Part shown: positions 53,447 through 62,591 of the stretch, in pieces
Layout of the letters: every line of letters begins with the position of its first letter
How positions within the stretch are numbered: the stretch's first letter is position 1
Assembly (NCBI RefSeq): GCF_003589925.1
Contig: NZ_CP032382.1
Location: forward strand, 5,332,001-5,396,000
Reading direction: 5' to 3'
Source of the DNA: Chryseolinea soli
Lineage (GTDB): Bacteria; Bacteroidota; Bacteroidia; Cytophagales; Cyclobacteriaceae
Length of the DNA: 64,000 bases
Program-made: the position numbers and the translations under genes
The notes under the pieces: generated by a model
The model's database searches: none
The model's input: only the letters and a program-made list of their open reading frames with translations
What the model was told of the DNA's origin: nothing

Positions 53447-53572
53447 ATGGAATTATTCAGTGTGTTCTTCTCAATCGTAGCCGTGCAAATCGGCCTCTGC
53501 ATTTTCTGCTTCGTCAAGAAACGTTCCCATGTCGGCATGCGCCGTCACTCAGAGGTTAGCCTTAGCCGCTAA
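53447..53572 (+). CDS. Possible 41-residue single-span membrane protein
   Basis: ATG at 53447 gives MELFSVFFSIVAVQIGLCIF, one membrane segment, then a basic tail with KKRSHVGMRRHSEVSLSR. Its last 24 bases overlap the 3' end of the convergent HD-PycTM gene. A small ORF of this kind next to a membrane effector is of interest, but its reality is unproven. Confidence 0.38.
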   Translation: MELFSVFFSIVAVQIGLCIFCFVKKRSHVGMRRHSEVSLSR

Positions 53573-54763
53573 CTGAAAGGCCACAAAAAACGACAGGATC
53601 GCGACCACAAAGCCGAACATAAAAATGCTGTACGCAATCCGCAAAAAGCGGTACTTTCTACCCAGCACTTTCCCCAGGTAGTAAATGTCCTTGATCAGAC
53701 TGCCATATAAATAGTCTGCGTCCTTCATCATCTCCTTCATGCTCCACTCGTATTCCTCGATGCCCATGGCATGAAAGTTTCCAAAGAATAACAAATTGGT
53801 CTTCTTGTTCTTGATGTCCTCGCGTGTAAATTTTCCCGACGATACATTGGGCCGGCTGGCCAAAATGGAAAATACCATGGTGGCCAGACACACCGTGATG
53901 AGGATGATCGTGGGAATGGTCAGGTAGGGATTCTCCTCCAGCTTCCGCACCAGCACCGACACCACCAACGAAATGATGATGGAATTGATCGTGATGAGGA
54001 TGTTGGCCTTGTTGTCCACCATCTGGCTCAGCATGATATGGTTGTGCGACGTGGTCCGGAACATGGTCTCGATCCCCCGGTCGGGCTTCAGCGTTTTCGC
54101 CTTTTCGAGCTTGGCCTGTAGCGAGACCACCTCTTCTTCCAGCTTGCGGTATTTCTTCTCGCTGATGCCGTCGCCGTTCAGAAGCTTCTTCAGATGCTTC
54201 ATGTTCTTCTTCTTTCCTTCTTCCAAAATAGTTTGCCCATAAGGGGTTTGATAGTGATGTTGTTTCATGAAGTCGAGGGTGGTTTGCACCCAATCTTTTT
54301 CGGAGAGCTCGCGGATCCCGAGCAGCTTCCACTCTTCACGCAGTTGGTTGCTTTTGATCTCAAACGATTTGTTGGAGAGGTGAAACAAGTCCGCATCACA
54401 CAGCACCTTGCCGATCAGGGTGAGGGGCTGTTGAGGAACTTTGGTAGCCGCGATGGCTTCCACCACATCGCGGATCTTTTGTTGAGAAGCTCCCAGGCCG
54501 GCCATCCACTCGGACGCCATTTTCATGGACGCTTCTTCGTGATTTTGAAATCCATTCCGGTAGCCCACGTCGTGAAGCCAGGCGGCCACGATGAGCGACT
54601 CCATTTCGTCCGCGTTCAACTGACTGTGTTTGCCAATGGTCGTGGCCGCTTCCACCACATCCCGGGTATGTTCCAGGTTGTGGAAACTGTGCCGTTCAAA
54701 AGCCTTGTCGTTGAAGATCTCCTCTGCCAGCGTTTGCGCTTGTTTAATGAGTGCCGAATCCAT
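53549..54763 (-). CDS. HD-domain phosphohydrolase fused to a Pycsar-type membrane effector (PycTM)
   Basis: 404 residues. N-terminal HD domain (about 1-165): His32 in FHNLEHTRDV, the His64-Asp65 pair in AAWLHDVGYRNG, and later DADLFHLSNKSF (Asp123/125) complete the metal site. A coiled linker (about 183-230, EKKYRKLEEEVVSLQAKLEK) leads to the effector domain (about 235-404): FRTTSHNHIMLSQMVDNKAN, two membrane segments (about 255-273, 282-302), an ASRPNVSSGKFTREDI loop, and a last segment (about 375-398). This second half matches the PycTM/DUF5706 family known from anti-phage Pycsar systems. No cNMP cyclase gene is nearby. The start MDSALIKQAQ is supported by the domain boundary. Single-gene unit, divergent from the phosphoesterase gene. 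Confidence 0.87.
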   Translation of the reverse strand: MDSALIKQAQTLAEEIFNDKAFERHSFHNLEHTRDVVEAATTIGKHSQLNADEMESLIVAAWLHDVGYRNGFQNHEEASMKMASEWMAGLGASQQKIRDVVEAIAATKVPQQPLTLIGKVLCDADLFHLSNKSFEIKSNQLREEWKLLGIRELSEKDWVQTTLDFMKQHHYQTPYGQTILEEGKKKNMKHLKKLLNGDGISEKKYRKLEEEVVSLQAKLEKAKTLKPDRGIETMFRTTSHNHIMLSQMVDNKANILITINSIIISLVVSVLVRKLEENPYLTIPTIILITVCLATMVFSILASRPNVSSGKFTREDIKNKKTNLLFFGNFHAMGIEEYEWSMKEMMKDADYLYGSLIKDIYYLGKVLGRKYRFLRIAYSIFMFGFVVAILSFFVAFQLAAKANL

Positions 54764-54912
54764 AAACGTTAAAAGCTAAAGGTAGAAAATATTTCATCTT
54801 CGCTGATCCGGACCATCCCGCGGATGAAACAAAGTTTTTAGCTTCGTGCTCAGGATATTCCCGGAACGGCAGAAGGCGACCGGCAACCCCCACATTCAAC
54901 TGACGTGCCTGC

Positions 54913-57900
54913 ATGATAAGAGCGATACCCTTTCTTCTTTGTGTACTCCTTTCAGCCTCCATCCAAGGCCAGACCCCAGCCACCGACGTGGCCTATACCC
55001 TCTACCTCGTGGGCGATGCCGGCGAACCCGACATCGTGAACCAACCCCTGGGCAAGGTGCTGCGCCGCCAGGTGGAACAGACCGGCCCGAATGCCACGCT
55101 CCTGTACCTGGGCGACAACATCTATCCCAAGGGCATGCCTCCGGAAGGCGCCCAAAGCCGCGCCGCAGCAGAGCTAACCCTGAGAACCCAAGCGGGCTGG
55201 ATCGAGGGCCTTGGCGTGCGCGGCATTTTTGTGCCGGGCAATCACGACTGGCAAAGAGGCCGGAAGAACGGCCAGGCCATGCTGATGAACCAGCAACAAT
55301 TCATTGACTCCCTGAACGACAAGAACATCACCCTGCTGCCGCGCGACGGCTGCCCCGGCCCGGTAGAGATCCCCCTGCCCGGCAACGCCGTGCTGGTCAT
55401 CCTCGACACGCAATGGTTCCTTCATCCCTGGGACAAACCCCGCGGCGATGAAAGTCCGTGCGACGTGAAAAATGGGGCGGAAGCCTGGGTGGCGATCAAC
55501 GATATTTTCGCCCGCAATGCCGGCAAGCGCGTGATCGTGGCGGCCCATCACCCCCTCATCACCCACGGCGAACACGGCGGCGTCTTCACCTGGAAAGATC
55601 ACCTGTTCCCACTCACCGCGGTGAAACACAACTTGTACATACCGATGCCGGTGATCGGCTCGATCTATCCGCTCTATCGCAAATGGTTTGGCGATGTGCA
55701 GGACACGTCGCACCCGCTGTATAAGGAGGTGAGTACCCTGATTCAAAACATCATGCTGCAATACCCCGGCAGTGTCTACGCCGCGGGACACGAGCATGCC
55801 CTTCAATACCTGGTGCGCGACAGCCTGCACATGATCGGCAGCGGCTCGGGATCGAAGACCACTTACGTGAAAATGAAAAAGTACTCGCGTTATGCCGGTT
55901 CGGTCCAGGGGTTTGTAAAGCTGTTGATAAAGACGGATGGCTCGGCCGTTACCGAATACTGGCAAGTGGACGATGCGTTTCCCGAAGGCAAAGAAGTTTA
56001 CCGCGATGTGCTTCCTGCTTTGCAGCGATTGAAGCCCCAGCCTCCCGTGCAGGAGATCTCCTTTAAAGACAAGGTGGTGAAAATAGAGGGCAGCAAACAA
56101 TACACCGCAGGCAAGCGGCACGAAGCCTTGCTTGGCGCCAACTACCGGGCGGCCTGGGCGCAGCCGATTGACGTGCCCGTCTTTGATATCGGTTCCGAGC
56201 AAGGTGGGTTGAAAGTCGTTCAAAAAGGAGGGGGCATGCAGACCTTGTCGCTCCGGTTGCAGGACTCTACCGGTCGCGAGTTCGTGCTCCGCTCGGTGGA
56301 AAAATATCCCGAGAACGCCGTGCCCGAAATGCTCCGCAAAACCTTCGCCCAGGACCTGGTGCAGGACCAGATCTCGGCCTCCCATCCCTACGCCGCCGTG
56401 GTGGTTCCGGGTCTCGCACAAGCCGCGGGGATCTATCACACCAACCCCCGCGTTGTCTACATTCCCGACGATCCGCGCCTGGGGATCTACCGGAAAACCT
56501 TCGCCAACACCTTAGCGCTCTTTGAAGAACGACCGGCTGGGGATTGGTCTGACAAGGACTTCTTTGGTAATTCAAAGAACATTATTAATACAAGTAAAGT
56601 ATTAGAGCGCCTCGAAAAAGACAACGACAACCAGGTGGACCAGCAGTTTGTGCTCCGCTCCAGGGTGTTCGACATGTGGATCGGCGACTGGGACCGGCAC
56701 GACGACCAGTGGCGTTGGGCCACCTTCAAGTCCAAAAAAGGAGAGACCTACCGCCCCGTGCCCCGCGACCGCGACCAGGCCTTTTTCGTGAACGAGGGAT
56801 TTATCCCGAAGATCTGGAGCCGCAAGTGGGCGCTCCCCAAATTTGAAGGTTTCAACGATGCCATCCGCTGGCCTTCGGGGCTATCCTTCAACGCCCGTTA
56901 TTTCGATCGGACCTTCCTCACCGAACCATCCGAAGAAGACTGGATCAAGGCCGCCAAAGAACTCCAGGCAAACATGACGGACGACAAGATCGAACAAGCC
57001 ATTAAAGCATGGCCTCCCGAGATCTATGCGCTCAACGGCGAGGCGGTGATCCGTAAATTGAAAGCCCGCCGGGCGCACATGGTCGAGTATGCCGTGTCGC
57101 ACTACAAATTTTTAGCGAAGGCGGTCGACGTGGTGGGGTCAGATAAGGATGAACATTTTGAAGTGACGCGGTTGCCCGAAGGCAATGTGCAGGTGAAGGT
57201 GTTCAAGGTCGGCAAGGATGGTGAGCAGGGTAAAAAGCTGTATGACCGCCTCTTCCTGAGATCCGAAACGAAAGAGATCCGCCTCTGCGGAAAGGGAGGC
57301 GAAGACAAGTTTGATATCGAGGGAAGCACCGCCCACAGCATCCTGGTGCGGGTGATTGGAGGAGATGGAAAGGACTCGCTCGTGGACAACTCCCACGTCC
57401 GTGGTCTGGCGCGCAAGACCTTGTATTACGATCAAAAGAAAAGCAATACGCTGGTCTCAGACGGCGAAGCGGGCGATCGGACAAGTACTGATCCAATGGT
57501 GAACCTATATGATCGTAAAGTTTTCAAATACAACACATTGGCCCCCCTGGTAACGGGCAACGTAAACCCTGACGACGGCCTCTTTATTGGCGGCGGTTTT
57601 CTCTATCAGACCCAGGGTTTCCGCAAGGGACTCTTCAAGGCCCGGCACGTGGCCTTGTTCAGCATGGCCCCGAGAACAAGCTCGTTCAACCTGTCCTACC
57701 GCGGCGACTTCACGGACGTGATCGGCAAGTTTGGGTTGGAGATCAATGCCGACATCAAGCAACCCAACTATGTGAACAACTTCTTCGGCTGGGGCAACGA
57801 AAGCGTCTTCGATCAGAACATCGACCAGAAGCCGGGTCACGAGTCGCTGCCGTCGGCGGTGCAATATTACCGGTATCGTTTTGAGGAATGGCGCCTGGAT

Positions 57901-58644
57901 GCCTACATCACCCGCAAGGTGGGGAACTGGGGACTGATCCAGGTGGGCCCGGCCATTCAGCGGGTGGAGGTGGAGGACCCCGGAACCAAAGACCGCTATA
58001 TCAAGACCTATGCAGAGACGTTGCCGTACAAGCTTTTTGAAGGACACAACACCTACACCGGCACCACCTGGCGTTTCACCATCGACAAACGGGATCACCC
58101 TGTGTTCACTACCCGGGGCGTTGTGTTCACGGTGGCGGGGCGCAACATGGCCGGGGTGGAAAACCGGGCGGCCGATTTTTCGTCGTATGATGGTTCAGTA
58201 TCTTTCTATCATTCCTTCCGCTTCCCGTCGCGCATCGTTTTCGCGGCGCGTGTGGGAGGAGGGGCCAACACAGGGCGGTATGAATTTTACCAGGCACAGA
58301 TCCTCAGCGGTCGCACCGAGGTGAGAGGTTACCGGAAGACCCGCTTTTATGGTGAACAGAAATTGTATACCAACCTGGAAATGCGGATCAAACTGCTCAG
58401 CCTGAAGACGTATCTTTTCCCTGCCAGCCTGGGCATCCTCGGTTTCCACGACATTGGCCGGATCTGGTATAAGGACGCCAACGGAGTCGACCCCACGGCC
58501 CCCGACGGTTCTTCGAACGTGTGGCACAAGAGCTGGGGTGGTGGCGTCTGGTTCACGCCGTTCAACCTCGCCATTTTGTCGCTGGAAGCCGCCCATTCGT
58601 CGGAAGGTACGCTCAGCTATATCCGCCTGGGCTATTTGTTTTGA
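54913..58644 (+). CDS. Giant metallophosphoesterase / kinase-like / outer-membrane barrel protein
   Basis: 1243 residues with signal peptide MIRAIPFLLCVLLSASIQGQ. Residues about 25-335: calcineurin-like phosphoesterase, with metal motifs LVGDAGEPD, LYLGDNIYP, VPGNHDW, AAHHPLITHGEH and AAGHEHALQ. Residues about 440-700: a region with the RVFDMWIGDWDRHDDQWRW motif (Asp592, Asp594, His596) and PRDRDQAFF (Arg618 to Asp621) that resembles the catalytic and metal loops of HipA/Fam20-like kinases. Residues about 880-1243: repeated amphipathic strands ending SYIRLGYLF, a BamA/TamA-like outer-membrane barrel with VRGYRKTRFYGEQKLYTN. The protein is thus a surface- or periplasm-facing enzyme on a barrel. 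Its substrate is unknown. Divergent from the HD-PycTM gene. Confidence 0.85.
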   Translation: MIRAIPFLLCVLLSASIQGQTPATDVAYTLYLVGDAGEPDIVNQPLGKVLRRQVEQTGPNATLLYLGDNIYPKGMPPEGAQSRAAAELTLRTQAGWIEGLGVRGIFVPGNHDWQRGRKNGQAMLMNQQQFIDSLNDKNITLLPRDGCPGPVEIPLPGNAVLVILDTQWFLHPWDKPRGDESPCDVKNGAEAWVAINDIFARNAGKRVIVAAHHPLITHGEHGGVFTWKDHLFPLTAVKHNLYIPMPVIGSIYPLYRKWFGDVQDTSHPLYKEVSTLIQNIMLQYPGSVYAAGHEHALQYLVRDSLHMIGSGSGSKTTYVKMKKYSRYAGSVQGFVKLLIKTDGSAVTEYWQVDDAFPEGKEVYRDVLPALQRLKPQPPVQEISFKDKVVKIEGSKQYTAGKRHEALLGANYRAAWAQPIDVPVFDIGSEQGGLKVVQKGGGMQTLSLRLQDSTGREFVLRSVEKYPENAVPEMLRKTFAQDLVQDQISASHPYAAVVVPGLAQAAGIYHTNPRVVYIPDDPRLGIYRKTFANTLALFEERPAGDWSDKDFFGNSKNIINTSKVLERLEKDNDNQVDQQFVLRSRVFDMWIGDWDRHDDQWRWATFKSKKGETYRPVPRDRDQAFFVNEGFIPKIWSRKWALPKFEGFNDAIRWPSGLSFNARYFDRTFLTEPSEEDWIKAAKELQANMTDDKIEQAIKAWPPEIYALNGEAVIRKLKARRAHMVEYAVSHYKFLAKAVDVVGSDKDEHFEVTRLPEGNVQVKVFKVGKDGEQGKKLYDRLFLRSETKEIRLCGKGGEDKFDIEGSTAHSILVRVIGGDGKDSLVDNSHVRGLARKTLYYDQKKSNTLVSDGEAGDRTSTDPMVNLYDRKVFKYNTLAPLVTGNVNPDDGLFIGGGFLYQTQGFRKGLFKARHVALFSMAPRTSSFNLSYRGDFTDVIGKFGLEINADIKQPNYVNNFFGWGNESVFDQNIDQKPGHESLPSAVQYYRYRFEEWRLDAYITRKVGNWGLIQVGPAIQRVEVEDPGTKDRYIKTYAETLPYKLFEGHNTYTGTTWRFTIDKRDHPVFTTRGVVFTVAGRNMAGVENRAADFSSYDGSVSFYHSFRFPSRIVFAARVGGGANTGRYEFYQAQILSGRTEVRGYRKTRFYGEQKLYTNLEMRIKLLSLKTYLFPASLGILGFHDIGRIWYKDANGVDPTAPDGSSNVWHKSWGGGVWFTPFNLAILSLEAAHSSEGTLSYIRLGYLF

Positions 58645-58704
58645 CGCCGCTCGGGATTATCCCTATCTTTACAAACTTCAAGTACCCCTCTCGGCTTAAA
58701 CTGA

Positions 58705-61700
58705 ATGTGTATGTCATCGCGGACGATCAGGAGAAAGGTTATGTGGCTCGGGGTAGGGTTGCTTTGTATTTGCAGGGCAGCCTGGGGTGGACCGGGCGAT
58801 CCTGCGCCTGCAAAGTTTATTGAGAATAAAAACCAGTGGCCGGCCGGCGTTCAGTTCTCGGCCAAAATTCCCGGGGGCAACATGGTGTTGCAGCCCGGTA
58901 AATTCAGCTATCGTTTTTTGGATCAAGGCAAGCTGCAGAAGCTTCATGAGCAAACGCATCACCACCAGGAAAACGGCCCGTCTTCACAGAAAGAAGAACG
59001 CATCCAGGGGCATGTGGTAGACGTCACTTTTGGCGGGGCCAACCGGGCTTCTCAGCCGCTTCCTTTTGGACAATCGTCAACGTATTATAACTACTTTTTA
59101 GGGGACGACAGTACCCGGTGGGCGTCGGGGGCGCATGCCTATTCGGGCGTGTTGTATCCTTCCTTTTATCCGGGTATCGATCTGAAAGTATACGGTCTGG
59201 GTCAGCATGTGAAATATGATCTAACGGTAGCACCCTATGCCGACCCTTCGGCGATCAACATGACCTATGAAGGCATGGACGCCTTGTTGCTGGACAAAGG
59301 CAACCTCTATGCAAAAACCTCCCTGGCCGACATCATCGAGCAGCGGCCCGTAGCCTATCAGTTTATTGATGGCCAGCGCACGGCCGTCGTGTGCGAATTT
59401 CACCTGGAAGGAAATACCTTGTCATTCTGTTTCCCGAAAGGATATGATCCGTGTTATGAACTCGTCATCGATCCGCTCCTGATCTTCTCCACCTACTCGG
59501 GCTCCACGGCCGACAACTGGGGCAGCACCGCTACGCCGGGCGAGCACGGAACGCTCTATTCATCGGGGGTGACTAACCACGATCTCGGAGGTTTCTTTCC
59601 GGTCACGGCCGGCGCCTTTCAAACCACTTTTGGCGGCAACTATGACGTGGCGCTTCTCAAATACGATTCTACGGGCGCTCAACTGTTATACGCTTCATAC
59701 CTTGGCGGCAGTGACGTGGAGAGTCCGCACAGTCTCGTGATGAACTCCAGCCATGACCTTATCATTCTCGGCACCACGGGCTCCTCAAATTTTCCCACTA
59801 CAGCGACAGCCTATGACAAGCACTTTGAAGGAGGGCCATTTGCTTCCAATGTTGTGGTGTACCAAGGGGGTACCGATATTTTTCTGGCGCGGGTGGCCAG
59901 CGATGGAAAGAAACTCCTGGCGTCCACTTTCCTGGGCGGTGTGGACAACGATGGACTGAACCCCAGGATAGGGCCCCTGACAAAAAATTATGGTGACGAG
60001 CTCCGGGGTGACGTCATCACCGATGCACAAGACAATATCTACATCAGTTCGGTGACCGCCTCTTCGGATTTCCCCATGGAGAACAGTATCGACCCATCCT
60101 TTAATGGTGGGGTTACGGATGCTATTCTTCTAAAGATCGACAAAGATCTTTCTGATATTCAATGGTCCACCTATCTTGGCGGTACGGGATACGACGCCTC
60201 GCATACCTTGAAGTTCGACAAGAGTGGTGACATCTACATTGCAGGCGGCACCACCAGCACCGATTTCCCCGTCACGGCCGGTGTGTATCAGACGGCATTG
60301 GCGGGTGATGCCGATGGTTGGATCGCCAAGGTGGGGCAGGCGGGCGATGCGATCAAAGCTGCAACGTTTACCGGCACCACCGGTTTTGACCAGGTCTATT
60401 TTTTGGACCTGAACGAAGACGACGAAGTGTTTGTCTATGGGCAGACCGACGGCCAGTTTCCCGTCACCCCGGGAGTATACAACAACCCCCACAGCGGGCA
60501 ATTCATCCAGAAGCTGGACCCCACCTTGACGCAACGGATGTTCTCTACAGTGTTCGGGTCAGGTCGTGGTATTCCCGACATTTCCCCGACGGCCTTTTTG
60601 GTGAACGAGTGTAACAATATCTACGTGTCGGGTTGGGGCGGATTGATCAATGAAGGGCAAGGTTACTGGAATAGCGATACCTATGGCATGCCTGTGAGCG
60701 CCGATGCTTACCAACGCACCACGTCGGGCTCCGACTTCTATTTCATGGTGCTCACCGACGACGCTTCCAGATTCTTGTATGGCACCTACCTGGGCGGCAG
60801 TCAGTCGCGGACCCACGTCGATGGGGGCACGAGTCGTTTCGACAAAGGCGGCATTGTGTATCACGCCGTGTGTTCAGGCTGCGAGGCCTACAATGCCAGT
60901 GGCCGGTCTACTTCAGATTTCCCAACCACAGCCAATGCGTGGTCGCGACGAAACCGCAGTGAGAACTGCAACAACGCCGCCTTCAAGTTCGACCTCTCTT
61001 CTCTGAAGGCCCGCATTCAAACCAACTCCGTAGCGCTCGACCATCCCGGTCTGAACACGATCTGCATCCCAGAGAAGATTGTCTTCCAAAACCTGAGCAC
61101 CGGTGGCGAGACCTACGAATGGGACCTGGGCGACGGCACTTACATCACCAAGCAAGACACCTCCCTGATCGTGCATCAATACCTGAACACCGGCCAATAC
61201 ACCGTCTGGCTGAAAGCGATCGACAAGGGAACCTGCAAAGTAAAAGACTCCACCAGCACCAAGGTGTTCGTCAACATTGCCCAGGCCAAAGTGCAGGATG
61301 ACGATGCGCTCTGCCTGGGGTCGACCTACACCCTGAAGGCCAGCGGCGGCGCAACCTATGCCTGGACCAGCAGGGATGGCACGTTCAGTTCCGGTGCGGC
61401 CACGCCTAGTGTTAGTCCACAGGACACCACCATCTATTACATCACCATTGTCGAGGCCAACGGGTGTATTCATAAGGACACGGTGCAGCTCGATGTGATC
61501 CCCGTGATCCTGCCGGAATTTGAGATCGACCGGTCGGCCGAATGTTTTAACCGGCCCATCATCACCGTGCGAAGCACAACGGACAGCCTATGGCAAGGCG
61601 ACCGCTTGTTCTTTGACTTTGGCGACGGCACCACGGCCGATACCGAGGAGGCCCAACACGAATATGCGAAAGACGGTTTGTATAACGTGAAGCTGGTCGG

Positions 61701-62025
61701 CGTCCGCGAGTTTTGCGTGACCGAAAAAGTGATGCCCATGCCCGTGTTCCGCTTGCTCATCCCCAACATCATCACTCCCGGAAAAGCGGACAATACCAAC
61801 GATGTGTTCACCATTCAATACGGCGATCAAAAAGGCGCCACCCCCGCGGACTACGGATTCAAGACATCGGTAGTGATCTATAACCGGTGGGGAAAGAAAG
61901 TGTATGAGTCGCCGGATTATCAGTATGACTGGGAAGGAGAGGGGTTAGCGGCCGGCGTGTATTTTTATGAAGTCACCGTGAGCGATCATGCGGCGTGTAA
62001 GAGTTGGATCCAGTTGGTGAAGTAA
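58705..62025 (+). CDS. Type IX-secreted SBBP/PKD surface protein (CHU_C C-terminal signal)
   Basis: 1106 residues. Signal segment in MCMSSRTIRRKVMWLGVGLL (ATG at 58705). The N-terminal third is a DUF7948-type region (FIENKNQWPAGVQFSAKIPG, VYGLGQHVKYDLTVAPYADP). SBBP-type beta-propeller repeats follow, with repeated TYLGG and D.xG.IY.AG units such as TYLGGTGYDASHTLKFDKSG. Two PKD-like domains come next (FQNLSTGGETYEWDLGDGTY, FFDFGDGTTADTEEAQHEYA). It closes with the gliding-motility-associated type B T9SS signal PNIITPGKADNTNDVFTIQY, VVIYNRWGKKVYES and a C-terminal WIQLVK. It is exported by T9SS and attached or released. Ligand unknown; it may be an adhesin or matrix protein. Confidence 0.93.
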   Translation: MCMSSRTIRRKVMWLGVGLLCICRAAWGGPGDPAPAKFIENKNQWPAGVQFSAKIPGGNMVLQPGKFSYRFLDQGKLQKLHEQTHHHQENGPSSQKEERIQGHVVDVTFGGANRASQPLPFGQSSTYYNYFLGDDSTRWASGAHAYSGVLYPSFYPGIDLKVYGLGQHVKYDLTVAPYADPSAINMTYEGMDALLLDKGNLYAKTSLADIIEQRPVAYQFIDGQRTAVVCEFHLEGNTLSFCFPKGYDPCYELVIDPLLIFSTYSGSTADNWGSTATPGEHGTLYSSGVTNHDLGGFFPVTAGAFQTTFGGNYDVALLKYDSTGAQLLYASYLGGSDVESPHSLVMNSSHDLIILGTTGSSNFPTTATAYDKHFEGGPFASNVVVYQGGTDIFLARVASDGKKLLASTFLGGVDNDGLNPRIGPLTKNYGDELRGDVITDAQDNIYISSVTASSDFPMENSIDPSFNGGVTDAILLKIDKDLSDIQWSTYLGGTGYDASHTLKFDKSGDIYIAGGTTSTDFPVTAGVYQTALAGDADGWIAKVGQAGDAIKAATFTGTTGFDQVYFLDLNEDDEVFVYGQTDGQFPVTPGVYNNPHSGQFIQKLDPTLTQRMFSTVFGSGRGIPDISPTAFLVNECNNIYVSGWGGLINEGQGYWNSDTYGMPVSADAYQRTTSGSDFYFMVLTDDASRFLYGTYLGGSQSRTHVDGGTSRFDKGGIVYHAVCSGCEAYNASGRSTSDFPTTANAWSRRNRSENCNNAAFKFDLSSLKARIQTNSVALDHPGLNTICIPEKIVFQNLSTGGETYEWDLGDGTYITKQDTSLIVHQYLNTGQYTVWLKAIDKGTCKVKDSTSTKVFVNIAQAKVQDDDALCLGSTYTLKASGGATYAWTSRDGTFSSGAATPSVSPQDTTIYYITIVEANGCIHKDTVQLDVIPVILPEFEIDRSAECFNRPIITVRSTTDSLWQGDRLFFDFGDGTTADTEEAQHEYAKDGLYNVKLVGVREFCVTEKVMPMPVFRLLIPNIITPGKADNTNDVFTIQYGDQKGATPADYGFKTSVVIYNRWGKKVYESPDYQYDWEGEGLAAGVYFYEVTVSDHAACKSWIQLVK

Positions 62026-62035
62026 GGAGCGATGC

Positions 62036-62461
62036 TTACGCCGGGGGCTTTGTTTGCTTGTTCTTTCGGAACGTACCGTCGATCATGTCGGCTTCATAGA
62101 GCAGCGCTTTGATCTTGTTATCATCGACTTCTTTCAATGTTTTGAAGTACATGCAGTATACCTGTTTCCGGTTCTCGGCCAGCAGGAGCCCGTCTGGATT
62201 GGCCATGAGGTTGCCCTGACAGAAGCCCAGGGTAACGCCCTTTTCCAGGTAGGACTCTTTTTTCTTTCCCCATGAGATCGAGGGAGGCCAGATGAAACAG
62301 ATCAGGCGGTTTTGGCTGTAGAAGGGAACACCATACACCAGTTTTTCGGTGGCAAAAGGAAGGCACTCCAGCACCAGGTAGCGCAGGCGTTTCACGAGGA
62401 CCTGTTCGCGGCGGGGGAGGTCTGGGAGAATTTCGTCAACGGTCTTTTTGGTGCTCAGCAT
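62036..62461 (-). CDS. DUF1801-family protein (YdhG-like)
   Basis: 141 residues starting MLSTKKTVDEILPDLPRREQ. DUF1801/SRPBCC-like pattern: LPFATEKLVYGVPFYSQNRL, ICFIWPPSIS, GVTLGFCQGNLMANPDGLLL, and a KALLYEADMIDGTF end. Cytoplasmic. Role not known; relatives are sometimes called DNA-binding or iron-sulfur-related without proof. Convergent with the T9SS protein gene (10 bp apart). Confidence 0.8.
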   Translation of the reverse strand: MLSTKKTVDEILPDLPRREQVLVKRLRYLVLECLPFATEKLVYGVPFYSQNRLICFIWPPSISWGKKKESYLEKGVTLGFCQGNLMANPDGLLLAENRKQVYCMYFKTLKEVDDNKIKALLYEADMIDGTFRKNKQTKPPA

Positions 62462-62591
62462 GTACTTAAAAATACAACCCTGGAACGAAAAAACCTGCCT
62501 TCCTACCGTGTAATACAGTATTTGAGCCCTCGATTAAAACAAATGTGCCTATCCCCGCAAAATAAAATTATCTTGCGCCAAAATTATAACT

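Noticed and set aside
55174..56439. Minus-strand ORF of 421 codons
   Set aside because: Opposite the phosphoesterase domain with its clear metal motifs; shadow.
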